A stretch of 64,000 nucleotides of DNA from the NCBI RefSeq assembly GCF_003259335.1, contig NZ_QLLL01000015.1, positions 39,031-103,030 of the forward strand. Reading direction: 5' to 3'. The number at the start of each line of letters is the position of its first letter. The stretch's first letter is position 1. Of this stretch, positions 8,503 through 17,081 are shown piece after piece. The DNA comes from Chitinophaga skermanii. GTDB lineage: Bacteria > Bacteroidota > Bacteroidia > Chitinophagales > Chitinophagaceae. The position numbers and the translations under genes are program-made. Below the pieces are notes generated by a model that was not told the origin of the DNA, did not search any database, and saw nothing but the letters and a program-made list of their open reading frames with translations.

Positions 8503-9741
8503 ATGAAACAAAACGTTCCCAACAATCAACAGAAGAAAAAGAAAAAGGCCGGTTCTTTATTCTCACGGGTTTCCGCTTGGTTACATCTTTGGCTGGGGTT
8601 GATCTCCGGCATTATTATGATAATTGTTTGTATAACCGGCTGTATCTGGGTGTTCAATGAAGAAATTACGTCGATAACTGAACCGCAACATAACATCCCC
8701 GTACGCGAACAAGCTATTCTTCCCCCCTCTGCCATGGCGCAAAAAGCGGCAGAAAAATACCCTACTAAAACCATCTCGTATATTACTTACCGCGAAGGCA
8801 AGGCTGCCTATGTTGGCCTCGGTCAACGTAGAGGAGGCACCACGCTTCGCATGAATCCCTATACCGGTGAAATCATTACAGCAACTGATGCTAAAAAAGG
8901 ACAAGTAGATTTCTTCCGGTGGATACTCAACGGTCACCGCTTCCTATGGATGCCATACGAAATTGGTCGCCCTATTGTGAATTACAGCACCTTGGTTTTT
9001 ATCATTACGCTGATCACAGGCCTCGTATTATGGTGGCCGAAAAAGTGGAATAAATCGACCCGCGATGCCAGCTTCAAAATAAAATGGACGGCCACTATCA
9101 AACGTGTAAACTACGATTTGCATAATGTACTCGGCTTCTATTCCATGATTGTATTACTCGCTATCGGTTTAACGGGTATGGTGTGGGGTATCCAATGGTT
9201 TAGTAAAGGTGCTTACTGGCTAACTTCCGGCGGTACCAGCTTACCCGCTTATAACAACAAAATCGCCAGCGATTCTACAGCTACGCGTAACTATACCAGC
9301 TTCCAAGCGGTTGATAAAAGCTTCCATACCGTGGTATTGGAAAACCCAAGGTCAACAGGCTTCTACGTTACCTTCCCCGATACCACGAGTGGTAAATCGT
9401 TTATTACCTTAATCGCATACCCCTCTAAAGGCAAGTATTACGATCATAGAAACTACGCGTTCGACCAGTTCACAACAGCTAAAATTCAACGCGGCGATTT
9501 TCAAGATAAATCATTCGAAGCATCATCCTTCGGCACACAATTACGCCGGATGAACTACGATATTCACGTAGGTGCAGTACTAGGCTTACCTGGTAAAATC
9601 TTAGCGTTCTTCGCTTCGCTCATTGGCGCCACCTTACCTGTTACAGGGTTCATTATTTGGTGGGGAAAGAAAAAGAAACAAAAGAAAAAACCGGCTGCAA
9701 AGCAAGTAGCGAAAGCAACAGCTGAACGTTTTTCCTCATGA
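8503..9741 (+). CDS. PepSY-associated TM protein, XusC-like inner-membrane component
   Basis: I start this gene at the ATG at 8503 because an upstream in-frame start (8467) would fall inside the terminator hairpin. The 412-residue product has the PepSY-TM architecture: an N-terminal membrane helix with an embedded His (Ala-Trp-Leu-His-Leu-Trp-Leu-Gly-Leu), a periplasmic PepSY-like segment and an Asn-Gly-His-Arg-Phe-Leu-Trp motif. Further helices carry Asn-Tyr-Asp-Leu-His-Asn and Asn-Tyr-Asp-Ile-His, with a Trp-Trp-Gly-Lys-Lys end and a Lys-rich cytoplasmic tail. The membrane His residues suggest haem or iron redox, as proposed for reductive siderophore release. It is the third gene of the XusABC-like set. 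Confidence 0.85.
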   Translation: MKQNVPNNQQKKKKKAGSLFSRVSAWLHLWLGLISGIIMIIVCITGCIWVFNEEITSITEPQHNIPVREQAILPPSAMAQKAAEKYPTKTISYITYREGKAAYVGLGQRRGGTTLRMNPYTGEIITATDAKKGQVDFFRWILNGHRFLWMPYEIGRPIVNYSTLVFIITLITGLVLWWPKKWNKSTRDASFKIKWTATIKRVNYDLHNVLGFYSMIVLLAIGLTGMVWGIQWFSKGAYWLTSGGTSLPAYNNKIASDSTATRNYTSFQAVDKSFHTVVLENPRSTGFYVTFPDTTSGKSFITLIAYPSKGKYYDHRNYAFDQFTTAKIQRGDFQDKSFEASSFGTQLRRMNYDIHVGAVLGLPGKILAFFASLIGATLPVTGFIIWWGKKKKQKKKPAAKQVAKATAERFSS

Positions 9742-9756
9742 TAATTTTGTATGCCG

Positions 9757-9785
9757 GCCCTACCAAAAGGTGGGGCTATTTTTTA
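9757..9785 (+). terminator. rho-independent terminator ending the iron-uptake operon
   Basis: Arms GCCCTACC and GGTGGGGC (one G-T pair) with an AAAA loop are followed by a T-rich tract. It lies 16 bp after the PepSY stop. Confidence 0.85.
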
Positions 9786-9845
9786 TGTTATCATGCAAGT
9801 ATTTCTTTGTAAAACAGCGCGTAAGATGTACTATTTTTAAACACC

Positions 9846-10649
9846 ATGAAACCATTCTTTTTCTCCATTTGCTTATTGACTACGCTGGCTGCCCATGCTC
9901 AATCCTTCCAGGTAAAAGATTTACTGGCAGCTGCCCATGTAGAAGGCAGCGTTACCATTTACAATGTGCAAAACAACACTTGGTATATGAGCGATTCGCT
10001 CGATGCCATACGTACCACGCAACCCGCATCAACTTTCAAAATCATCAACCTCCTCATTGCTTTAGAAACCGGTGTGATCAACAATTTGGATGATGTGATG
10101 CCTTGGGTAGGCAGCACCGACACGGTGAAGTACGGTTACCGCCCCGATATCTATAAAAACATGACAATTCGCGAAGCCTTCCAAGTTTCGGCCGGTTGGG
10201 TGTTTATTGAATTAGCGAAAAAGGTAGGCAGAAAAAAATACATACACTATTTGCAAGCTGCAGGATATGGGAACAATAACCTAACCGAGCAGGGCGACGA
10301 TTTCTGGAATTTTGGCGCCTTTGGGATCAGCCCTAAAAACCAGGTCGAATTCATAACCAAAGTATACCGCGAGCAAGCGTTGCCTTTCCAAAAAAAGTAC
10401 ATCACCCTACTAAAAGAAGTGATGATCTCGGAACAAAACGAACAATTCACAACCCGCTCTAAAACCGGTTGGACACGTGTAGACGGCCAAAACATTGGCT
10501 GGTGGGTAGGTTATATCACCAGCGGCCAGCAAACGTACTGTTTTGCTACGCGGGTAACACGCCCACTAGCCCAAGGTTCAGCAGGCTTTAGTAATTGCCG
10601 TAAAAGCATCACCATGGAAGCATGTAAACGATTGGGATTTTTGCGGTAG
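9846..10649 (+). CDS. class D beta-lactamase family protein with altered second motif
   Basis: This 267-residue secreted protein (signal ending at about Ala-His-Ala-Gln, residue 19) has most class D (OXA) landmarks: nucleophile motif Ser62-Thr-Phe-Lys65, Tyr141-Gly-Asn143, the Asp-Asp-Phe-Trp154 omega-loop tryptophan and Lys206-Thr-Gly208-Trp. The usual Ser-x-Val motif reads Ser115-Ala-Gly117, which removes the hydrophobic residue that lines the carboxylated lysine. The size is normal for the family. It is a single gene between the iron operon and a convergent peptidase gene. It may be a functional oxacillinase-type enzyme, or a penicillin-binding relative such as the BlaR/MecR sensor domain but without the membrane part. 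Activity cannot be judged from sequence. Confidence 0.88.
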   Translation: MKPFFFSICLLTTLAAHAQSFQVKDLLAAAHVEGSVTIYNVQNNTWYMSDSLDAIRTTQPASTFKIINLLIALETGVINNLDDVMPWVGSTDTVKYGYRPDIYKNMTIREAFQVSAGWVFIELAKKVGRKKYIHYLQAAGYGNNNLTEQGDDFWNFGAFGISPKNQVEFITKVYREQALPFQKKYITLLKEVMISEQNEQFTTRSKTGWTRVDGQNIGWWVGYITSGQQTYCFATRVTRPLAQGSAGFSNCRKSITMEACKRLGFLR

Positions 10650-10796
10650 GGGTTTATCATCGCTCACACTTGCATCAACAACAGTGGCGTCGCACCATGC
10701 TGGGTGGGTGGTATTATTAAGCTTCGGCCCAATAGTACTTTGCCCCCTAAAACGTGCGACGCAACTGCGGCTGCCTTCACTACAAAAGTCGACCTC

Positions 10797-12695
10797 CTAT
10801 TCTATTCTCCCCTGCACATAAAACCAATCGGTATCTACTTTCAAGTGCTTGGCTTTAACGCCCGGCATCTCGATGCTTTGCCATTCTTTCGTAGGATGTA
10901 GGCGTACCTTTTTACCCTGGGCCACAACATCAACGGGATAATCGTACGATGGTACATCCACTTCCCATTTGAACGACAATACCCCGTTTTTGATGTTGTA
11001 TACTAAAGTAGGCACGCGGGTATACCCAATATATTGTTCGAAAAACTGGGTATAATCCTTTTTCACGTATGCGTTGATGGCTTGGATTAGCATATCGCCG
11101 GTAATAGTTTGATACGCGAATTGTTGCTGTAAGTGGCGGAGGAGAGCAAAAAATTGTGTATCGTTTTGTAAAGTGCTGCGGAACGTGTGGAGTATAAGGG
11201 CGCCTTTGACGTAGAGGTCGTTGATATCGTCGTGAATATGATTCACGTTATATAGGCCACGGATGGGTTGTTTGTTCCGGGGTTTTTCTTTTCTACAATA
11301 TTGCAACATGGCTTCGGTGCCTAGTTCAGCTTGCATACTCAACACTTCGGCATAAGAAGCAAAGGCCTCGTGTACCCAGAAGTCGGCCATATCGCGGATA
11401 CTAATATTGTTCCCCCACCATTCATGTGCCACCTCGTGCCACACTAAATTGCGGAGGTTCGACGAATCACCCGTTTTCAAACTTTCAATGCTTACCGCGC
11501 TTTGATGCTCCATAGCGTGGGGCGACTCTATCAATTTAAATCCATCGCGGGGGAATGGATATGGCCCAAACCATTCCGTGTAGCGGGCCAACATAGGCTT
11601 GATACGGTTGAAGGTAATAGGCGCAAGTGCTTCGTGGGATTTCAAATAGTAAAAGTCGATCGACAAGCTATCTTCCCCTTGTACGAAGTAATCGCGTTGG
11701 TGAGCATAATCGCCTAGGTTAAAGGTAATGTTGTAATTATTGATGGGATAGGTTACCCGCCAAGTTGTTTGTTGCAGGGTACTATCAACCAGGTGTTGTG
11801 CCACCATCCGACCATTTGAAATAGTTTGCAAATTACGAGGTGCTGTGATTTTGATTTGCACAGAATCGGGTTCATCACTTAAATGGTCTTTATTGGGTAA
11901 CCAAGTGCTGGCACCAGAACCCTGGCAAATAGCTTGCGACCACGACGCTTGGTTTTGATCGAAATACCACAACACGCCCCCATTCATAGGCTCGGCTAAG
12001 TTGGGTACTTGTGGCTGGCCCCCAAATTGAATATGCAATACTGCTTGCTCGCCAACTTGTAATTCTCTTGGCATGTCTACAAACACGGCATCGAACGCCC
12101 GGGTATATGGCAGGTGCTTCCCTTCGAATGTGATGGCATAAATATTCATTTCGTTGTACAAATCGACCTGCATGCGTTTGAAAGCTGCTACAGTTTTAAA
12201 ATGAATATCGTTACTACCGTGCACGAAGCGTTGCTTGGGTTGCAAAGTAATATCTATATCGTAGTAGGTTACATCGTAGCAAGTACGCATGGGCGTAAGT
12301 TCGCCTCGAAGCGAGTCTATTCTTCCAAAGCCTTTCGATAGGCGGCCTTCGCGGCGTAATGGAGGTGCAGGTGCTTTATATTGCCAAATGCCTTTACCAC
12401 CTGGGTCGGTAACAATCCATTGGCGAATGTCACCGGAGGATGTTCTACCCGGTTCTATGATCACTTTTGCGCCGAGGTCTTTTAGTTCATACTTCCCATC
12501 TTTCGTAGGCACAAGGTCGCGGAAAGTGCGCACAAAAACGGGTAAGTCGGCCACAAGTTTTTCTCCTTCTTTACGGATGATAATTTTGCGGGAGCTGTCG
12601 GTACTCAGCAGGAATACCCCGGTACCATCAGTAGATACTTGTGCAAAAGCGAGGAACGGGATGCAAAAAAAGAAGCTGGTTAGCCATGTTTTCAT
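10797..12695 (-). CDS. M1 family zinc aminopeptidase
   Basis: This 632-residue secreted peptidase has a signal peptide (ending Phe-Ala-Gln, residue 19). Its N-terminal beta domain begins around residue 125, followed by the M1 catalytic domain with the zinc motif His-Glu-Val-Ala-His and the third ligand Glu in Trp-Val-His-Glu-Ala-Phe. The exopeptidase signature, commonly Gly-Ala-Met-Glu-Asn, reads His-Ala-Met-Glu-His here; Met-Glu-His variants occur in some bacterial M1 proteins. About 100 extra residues precede the catalytic part. It lies 65 bp downstream of the AraC-type regulator on the same strand. It probably trims peptides in the periplasm or outside the cell. Confidence 0.9.
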   Translation of the reverse strand: MKTWLTSFFFCIPFLAFAQVSTDGTGVFLLSTDSSRKIIIRKEGEKLVADLPVFVRTFRDLVPTKDGKYELKDLGAKVIIEPGRTSSGDIRQWIVTDPGGKGIWQYKAPAPPLRREGRLSKGFGRIDSLRGELTPMRTCYDVTYYDIDITLQPKQRFVHGSNDIHFKTVAAFKRMQVDLYNEMNIYAITFEGKHLPYTRAFDAVFVDMPRELQVGEQAVLHIQFGGQPQVPNLAEPMNGGVLWYFDQNQASWSQAICQGSGASTWLPNKDHLSDEPDSVQIKITAPRNLQTISNGRMVAQHLVDSTLQQTTWRVTYPINNYNITFNLGDYAHQRDYFVQGEDSLSIDFYYLKSHEALAPITFNRIKPMLARYTEWFGPYPFPRDGFKLIESPHAMEHQSAVSIESLKTGDSSNLRNLVWHEVAHEWWGNNISIRDMADFWVHEAFASYAEVLSMQAELGTEAMLQYCRKEKPRNKQPIRGLYNVNHIHDDINDLYVKGALILHTFRSTLQNDTQFFALLRHLQQQFAYQTITGDMLIQAINAYVKKDYTQFFEQYIGYTRVPTLVYNIKNGVLSFKWEVDVPSYDYPVDVVAQGKKVRLHPTKEWQSIEMPGVKAKHLKVDTDWFYVQGRIE

Positions 12696-12760
12696 CTGGT
12701 GTTGTTTTTCTACAAACCACGTGAAAACGCGCTATAGTAGCTATTCAATTCACGAATTGA

Positions 12761-13888
12761 CTACTCTTTTCCTGCTTTCAACCTCTCTTTTTCTATGTAT
12801 TGCTTCGGCGTACAGCCTACAATTTGTTTAAAGGCCCTTTGGAAAGTTGCTTGGGAATTAAAACCACATTCGTAACCCATAGATGCAATAGTAAGATGTT
12901 GCATTTGGGGGTCGATTAACATGCTTTGCATATCGGCAACGCGGTACTCGTTAATCAATTCATTAAACCCTTTTTGCATGGCCTGGTTAATAACGGCCGA
13001 CACTGTTTTGGGTGGAAATTGTATGGCTTCGCTTAAGGTGCTAAGATCCAGTTCGGGTGAGCGGTATAGCTTTTCGTGTTGCATGGCACGAAGTATCGCC
13101 GCCTTGCATTTTTCGATATCTACTGCCGAAACTTGTTCGAGTGCTTGGGAAGCTTGCTTTTGTTCTTTAACAACAATCACTTTCGTTCGCTGGAAACCCG
13201 CAAAAGCAACGTAATAAATGAAAAAGACTAATAAAATCTCTGCTAAATAATATTGCGTAGCTGCCGGTATCTTCCAGGTGTACGGAGCAATGATGGTCAC
13301 CGGCCAAATGATACCCAGTATAAGCATGCATACCCACAAGGCTCGTAGCCATTTGTAAGTAGTGGTAAAAATTTCAGGAAGAATACCTGCACGACTTTCG
13401 TAATACCGTAATAAAGCTCGGCGACTCAACCACACGAATACAATGAAATATACAACCGATAATGGTTCGGCAATAATTGAATACCAATCATCCAGCACCA
13501 AAGGATGAACGCCGTTCGCATTCACCTTCACGAAGTAAAACAAGTAAGCAATCAGCGCAAGCCGAAGCATAAAGTTCAATCCTACAGGAAAAAATAACCA
13601 GCGTAACTGCTTCGATGGCTGTGGTTCAGAGAAAGACAAGATGTATAAATAGAAACAGGGCCCAATCCCAAAGATGCTTACAAATGTAAACCAATAGAAG
13701 AGGTTTGAATTGATATGCGCACTCCAGTTCACTGTTTCAAAACCGTTGTACGATAAAATCAGCATCATGCCCGCTAAGCTATATTGCTGCAAACGGTTGG
13801 TTGGCTTGCTAAAAAACAAATACAAACTCAACGCGAGCCCTTGCACGGCACCAAGTAATACTAAAAGGGAGAAAACATCTAGCGACAT
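12761..13888 (-). CDS. membrane-bound AraC-family transcriptional regulator
   Basis: This 375-residue protein has seven hydrophobic helices in the first 235 residues and an AraC-type double helix-turn-helix in the last 110. The DNA-binding part shows the signature Gly-Tyr-Glu-Cys-Gly-Phe-Asn-Ser-Gln-Ala-Thr-Phe-Gln-Arg-Ala-Phe-Lys and the ending Thr-Pro-Lys-Gln-Tyr. Such seven-helix AraC fusions are common in Bacteroidota and presumably sense a membrane or periplasmic signal; ligands are unknown. It starts 46 bp after the GT2 glycosyltransferase stop and precedes the M1 peptidase, so it could be co-transcribed with either neighbour. Confidence 0.9.
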   Translation of the reverse strand: MSLDVFSLLVLLGAVQGLALSLYLFFSKPTNRLQQYSLAGMMLILSYNGFETVNWSAHINSNLFYWFTFVSIFGIGPCFYLYILSFSEPQPSKQLRWLFFPVGLNFMLRLALIAYLFYFVKVNANGVHPLVLDDWYSIIAEPLSVVYFIVFVWLSRRALLRYYESRAGILPEIFTTTYKWLRALWVCMLILGIIWPVTIIAPYTWKIPAATQYYLAEILLVFFIYYVAFAGFQRTKVIVVKEQKQASQALEQVSAVDIEKCKAAILRAMQHEKLYRSPELDLSTLSEAIQFPPKTVSAVINQAMQKGFNELINEYRVADMQSMLIDPQMQHLTIASMGYECGFNSQATFQRAFKQIVGCTPKQYIEKERLKAGKE

Positions 13889-13933
13889 GGGTAATACGCA
13901 ACAATTCGATTCCTTGGTAAATTAAGCAATTTT

Positions 13934-15373
13934 TTACTCCGCCGGCTTTGTTTCCGGGCGCTTAGAAAATCCTTTCCTGGTCATTTCACCCCAATTCTTC
14001 GATTTTCTAAAATAATCGATATACCCCCTAATGGCCGACCATACTACGAATGGGTGGAACAAGAAAGGTTCTGATAAGGCAGCCAGCACTAAGCGGCGTA
14101 TTTCTTTTCTTTTATTATATTGGTTATAAGAAGTTACTTCCATGTAAATCGCGAAGATCGAATTCACGTACCCAAAAAGAATAATGAACACGAGGAATAT
14201 GATAAACATATGCCAGTTAATCATCCCCATAAACACCATGATAAAGAATACCACCAAACCTATGAATTCCACCAAAGGCGCCATCATTTCAAAGAAGAAC
14301 CAGTACGGGTAACTTACCACGCCCAGTAAATCGTAACGGGGGTTGAGGAACATGGTTTTATGTAAACGCAAGGTTTCTATGGTACCACGTGTCCAACGGT
14401 TACGTTGACGCATAAGAATTTTAGCAGAATCGGGCGCTTCCGTCCAACACAGCGGATCGGGAATATAGGTTACTTTATAGGGCACACCCAGTTCGCACAT
14501 ATACCTACGCATACGTACCACTAATTCCATATCCTCGCCTACCGTGTGCACGTTATATCCGCCACATTGAATAGCAATTTCTTTATCAAATGCACCAAAG
14601 GCGCCTGAAATTAATAATAAACCGTCGAGGCGGGCCCAGGCCATCCTACCTAAAAGGAAGGCACGAATATATTCCAAGGCCTGCATACATGCCCAGTAGT
14701 TTTCGGGCAGTTGCACCTTGGTAATACGGCCATCGGTTACCTCGCAGGAGTTGGCAATTCTGATTACACCGCCGGAGGCAATCACTTTCGCGTCTTGTTC
14801 CTCCATGAAGGGCTTCACCATTTTAAGGATGGCGTCTTGTTCGAGGATGCAATCTGCATCGATACAAATAATGTAATCGTTGCTAGCAATGTTGATACCT
14901 ACGTTGAGGGCATCGGCTTTACCGCCATTTTCTTTGTCGACCACCACCAGTTTGTTATAGGCTGGGTGTTTTGTTTTATAAACACCGCGTACTTCTTTAG
15001 TAGGAATACGGCTGTTCACATAAAAGTCAACTTTCTCTAATTCGTATGCATCGATGAGGCGTTGCAAGGAGTCGTCCTTGGACCCGTCGTTAATCACTAC
15101 CAGTTCAAGCCTATTGTAGTATAATGATAATAAGGAGCGAACGTTATCTACAATCGTGGCGCCTTCGTTATAAGCAGGAGCCAGTATGCTTACCGTGGGC
15201 GCATGTGGTGAAGCAGCGAGGATGCGGTAGTCTGTAAAATCGTTCTTGTGCAAGTACTTGCGCGTAGCCCCGATCGAGTTAAAACCGATTAAGATATAAA
15301 AAGATACAAGCGTAACGGAATACAAGAATATCCCGAACGCGAATAAGTAGATGAAAAACTCGGCGATACTCAT
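13934..15373 (-). CDS. processive GT2 family glycosyltransferase (BcsA/PgaC-like)
   Basis: This 479-residue inner-membrane glycosyltransferase has one or two N-terminal helices, a GT-A domain (about 55-330) and several C-terminal helices. The D,D,D,QxxRW residues of processive beta-glycan synthases are present: Asp-Gly-Ser-Lys-Asp-Asp near 94, Asp-Ala-Asp-Cys near 174, Gly-Glu-Asp-Met-Glu near 278 and Gln-Arg-Asn-Arg-Trp at about 322. It should polymerise a nucleotide-sugar into an extracytoplasmic glycan; the sugar is unknown. Its ATG overlaps the stop of the HEAT-repeat gene by 4 bp (ATGA), so the two are translationally coupled. A YaiO-type barrel diverges upstream; E. coli also pairs YaiO with a GT2 (YaiP). 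Confidence 0.92.
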   Translation of the reverse strand: MSIAEFFIYLFAFGIFLYSVTLVSFYILIGFNSIGATRKYLHKNDFTDYRILAASPHAPTVSILAPAYNEGATIVDNVRSLLSLYYNRLELVVINDGSKDDSLQRLIDAYELEKVDFYVNSRIPTKEVRGVYKTKHPAYNKLVVVDKENGGKADALNVGINIASNDYIICIDADCILEQDAILKMVKPFMEEQDAKVIASGGVIRIANSCEVTDGRITKVQLPENYWACMQALEYIRAFLLGRMAWARLDGLLLISGAFGAFDKEIAIQCGGYNVHTVGEDMELVVRMRRYMCELGVPYKVTYIPDPLCWTEAPDSAKILMRQRNRWTRGTIETLRLHKTMFLNPRYDLLGVVSYPYWFFFEMMAPLVEFIGLVVFFIMVFMGMINWHMFIIFLVFIILFGYVNSIFAIYMEVTSYNQYNKRKEIRRLVLAALSEPFLFHPFVVWSAIRGYIDYFRKSKNWGEMTRKGFSKRPETKPAE

Positions 15374-16452
15374 CGGGCTATTTCACTTTTGATATGTAGA
15401 TAAATTTGTTCGTAAGGTTCCGGTTGTTCCTGGCCTTTAGCGGCTAAGCGTTCCATCCCTGCCGGCCCTATATGGGCAATGGCACGGGCAGCTAACAACT
15501 TCGTATCGCCATCCCCGGTTTCATACACCTCTAATAAGAATGGTAATTCGTTGGTAGATGCAACATGGTATAAGCTGCGTAAGATGGTTTGCTTATTATT
15601 CTTGGTTTCGTTGTTATATCTTTCAATGATAGCCGAAGCAGAGGTTTCGTCGCCCATACGTACGAGTGCAATAATGGCTTGTTCCCGGATAGCTGGATGT
15701 TCGCTACCGAGGCATTTATATACGCAATCGAGTACTTGGAATTGCTGGTATTCGCCGGCTAGTTTCAAGGCAAACTGTACAACCATCGGGTTGCTCGATT
15801 GCAGCCAATTGGGCATGTCTTCGAAAATACCTGGTGGATCGAGGGGCCGTAATTGCTCCATCAGTTTAATCTGTTGCCAGTTGGTGATAGGGTGTGTGAG
15901 CGTGTTGAAGAAACGTAGGCCTTCAAATCCTTCGAATGCTAATATCGCCGTTTGTGCTTCGGTACGTACATACTCGTTGCTGCTGTTGGTATACGGGAAC
16001 AATTCGTCTTGCATGTCCTTTTGTTCCATCATATACAATTCATAAATGCCTTTGGCTTTGAGGAACCATTGACGACTGTGGAAGTTGTCTAAAGAAATCT
16101 TCTTCAGTCCCAATTTTTCATACAGCCATACGGTATTCTGACCAGCGATGCCGATTAAGTTCTTTTTGGTATTAATGAGTTGGTCAACAGCATATTGCCT
16201 GCTATAAGCATTGCCGGGGGTATCGACTAAGGTAGGCGGGATCGACAATTGGGTATCTTCATTCAGATCTTCCAAAATCCATTCCCCAAGCCAGTTATCA
16301 AAAATCTCGTCGAGTTGTTTTTTGATCATCCATTTTTTCTTCCGGGCACGAAGGAAAATGAAAGTGAGTAAAATCATACACACCATCAGGCCGCCGAAGA
16401 TATAAATGAAAATGATAAGCGCTTCCGGATCGATATATTGCTGGTTATTCAA
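15370..16452 (-). CDS. membrane-anchored HEAT-repeat protein
   Basis: This 360-residue protein has one N-terminal membrane helix (about residues 11-32) followed by a very basic Arg-Ala-Arg-Lys-Lys-Lys stretch, which by the positive-inside rule places the rest in the cytoplasm. From about residue 130 it consists of alpha-helical HEAT-type repeats, clearest in the Glu-His-Pro-Ala-Ile-Arg-Glu-Gln-Ala and Gly-Asp-Gly-Asp-Thr-Lys-Leu-Leu-Ala-Ala-Arg-Ala units. It sits between a response regulator (24 bp upstream) and a processive glycosyltransferase that it overlaps by 4 bp. A scaffold role linking regulator and synthase is a reasonable inference; no catalytic motif is seen. Confidence 0.85.
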   Translation of the reverse strand: MNNQQYIDPEALIIFIYIFGGLMVCMILLTFIFLRARKKKWMIKKQLDEIFDNWLGEWILEDLNEDTQLSIPPTLVDTPGNAYSRQYAVDQLINTKKNLIGIAGQNTVWLYEKLGLKKISLDNFHSRQWFLKAKGIYELYMMEQKDMQDELFPYTNSSNEYVRTEAQTAILAFEGFEGLRFFNTLTHPITNWQQIKLMEQLRPLDPPGIFEDMPNWLQSSNPMVVQFALKLAGEYQQFQVLDCVYKCLGSEHPAIREQAIIALVRMGDETSASAIIERYNNETKNNKQTILRSLYHVASTNELPFLLEVYETGDGDTKLLAARAIAHIGPAGMERLAAKGQEQPEPYEQIYLHIKSEIAR

Positions 16453-16476
16453 AGGATTCCTGCGTGGTTATTTTGA

Positions 16477-16839
16477 TTAAACTCTGCTCATTAATTTTTT
16501 CACACGGATAGAAAGTTCCGTTAAGCTAAAAGGCTTCGTGATGTATTCGTCGGCCCCTAGTTTAAAGGCTTCCTCTACAATGTTCTCTTGTCCCATTGTA
16601 GACAGTACAATCACTTTAATATCTTTCGAAGTGATGTTCTTCACTGTACTCACAATTTCCAAGCCAGAAGCCCCAGGTAGCATGATGTCTGTAATGACCA
16701 TATCGGGCAGCATGGTATTAATGTTTTCAATAGCTGCTTTTCCTTCGGCGAGCGAAATGATCTCGTGGCCGTCTTTGGATAGTTTGATCTCAATGGTCTT
16801 ACGAACTAGGTTATCGTCTTCGGCAATCAAAATTTTCAT
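16477..16839 (-). CDS. single-domain response regulator
   Basis: This 120-residue receiver-only protein is CheY-like in size. The acidic pocket (Glu-Asp-Asp near residues 7-9), phospho-acceptor Asp in Val-Ile-Thr-Asp-Ile-Met-Leu-Pro, conserved Ser/Thr (Val-Leu-Ser-Thr) and Lys in Thr-Lys-Pro-Phe are all present. There is no output domain, so it must act by protein contact. Being first in the operon with the HEAT protein and the glycosyltransferase, it probably controls synthesis after translation. The nearest kinase candidate is the hybrid kinase at 20779-25146. The divergent spacer holds an inverted repeat at 16938-16959. Confidence 0.92.
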   Translation of the reverse strand: MKILIAEDDNLVRKTIEIKLSKDGHEIISLAEGKAAIENINTMLPDMVITDIMLPGASGLEIVSTVKNITSKDIKVIVLSTMGQENIVEEAFKLGADEYITKPFSLTELSIRVKKLMSRV

Positions 16840-16937
16840 ATGTACTTTAGGTGTATTGCGGTTTCGTGGTACACTACTTGCATTAAGTTACATTCAATTT
16901 AAACATTTTCCTGTAAAAACAATGCAGGTTATAAATC

Positions 16938-16959
16938 AAACGAAATACAAATTTCGTTT
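16938..16959. promoter_or_regulatory. inverted repeat in the divergent regulator/YaiO spacer
   Basis: Perfect 9-bp arms AAACGAAAT and ATTTCGTTT are separated by 4 bp, within further AT-rich flanks. The repeat is about 100 bp from the response-regulator start and 120 bp from the YaiO start, well placed for an operator serving both directions. It has no T-tract typical of a terminator. Confidence 0.45.
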
Positions 16960-17081
16960 ATAATTCTAAGAATACCATGGTTTTGAGGAAGAATGTTAGG
17001 GCAATTATTGCCACACATTCTATATTATGTAGTATCATTGTACTTTGAACCGACACAAAAAATACACCGTAGACTGTAGTT

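Noticed and set aside
9770..10093. 107-codon frame overlapping the class D beta-lactamase
   Set aside because: It begins in a terminator tail and runs in another frame of a gene with clear family motifs.
9846..10649. Reading the class D gene as an acquired resistance gene
   Set aside because: No insertion sequence, integron or composition change surrounds it; it looks like a resident chromosomal gene.
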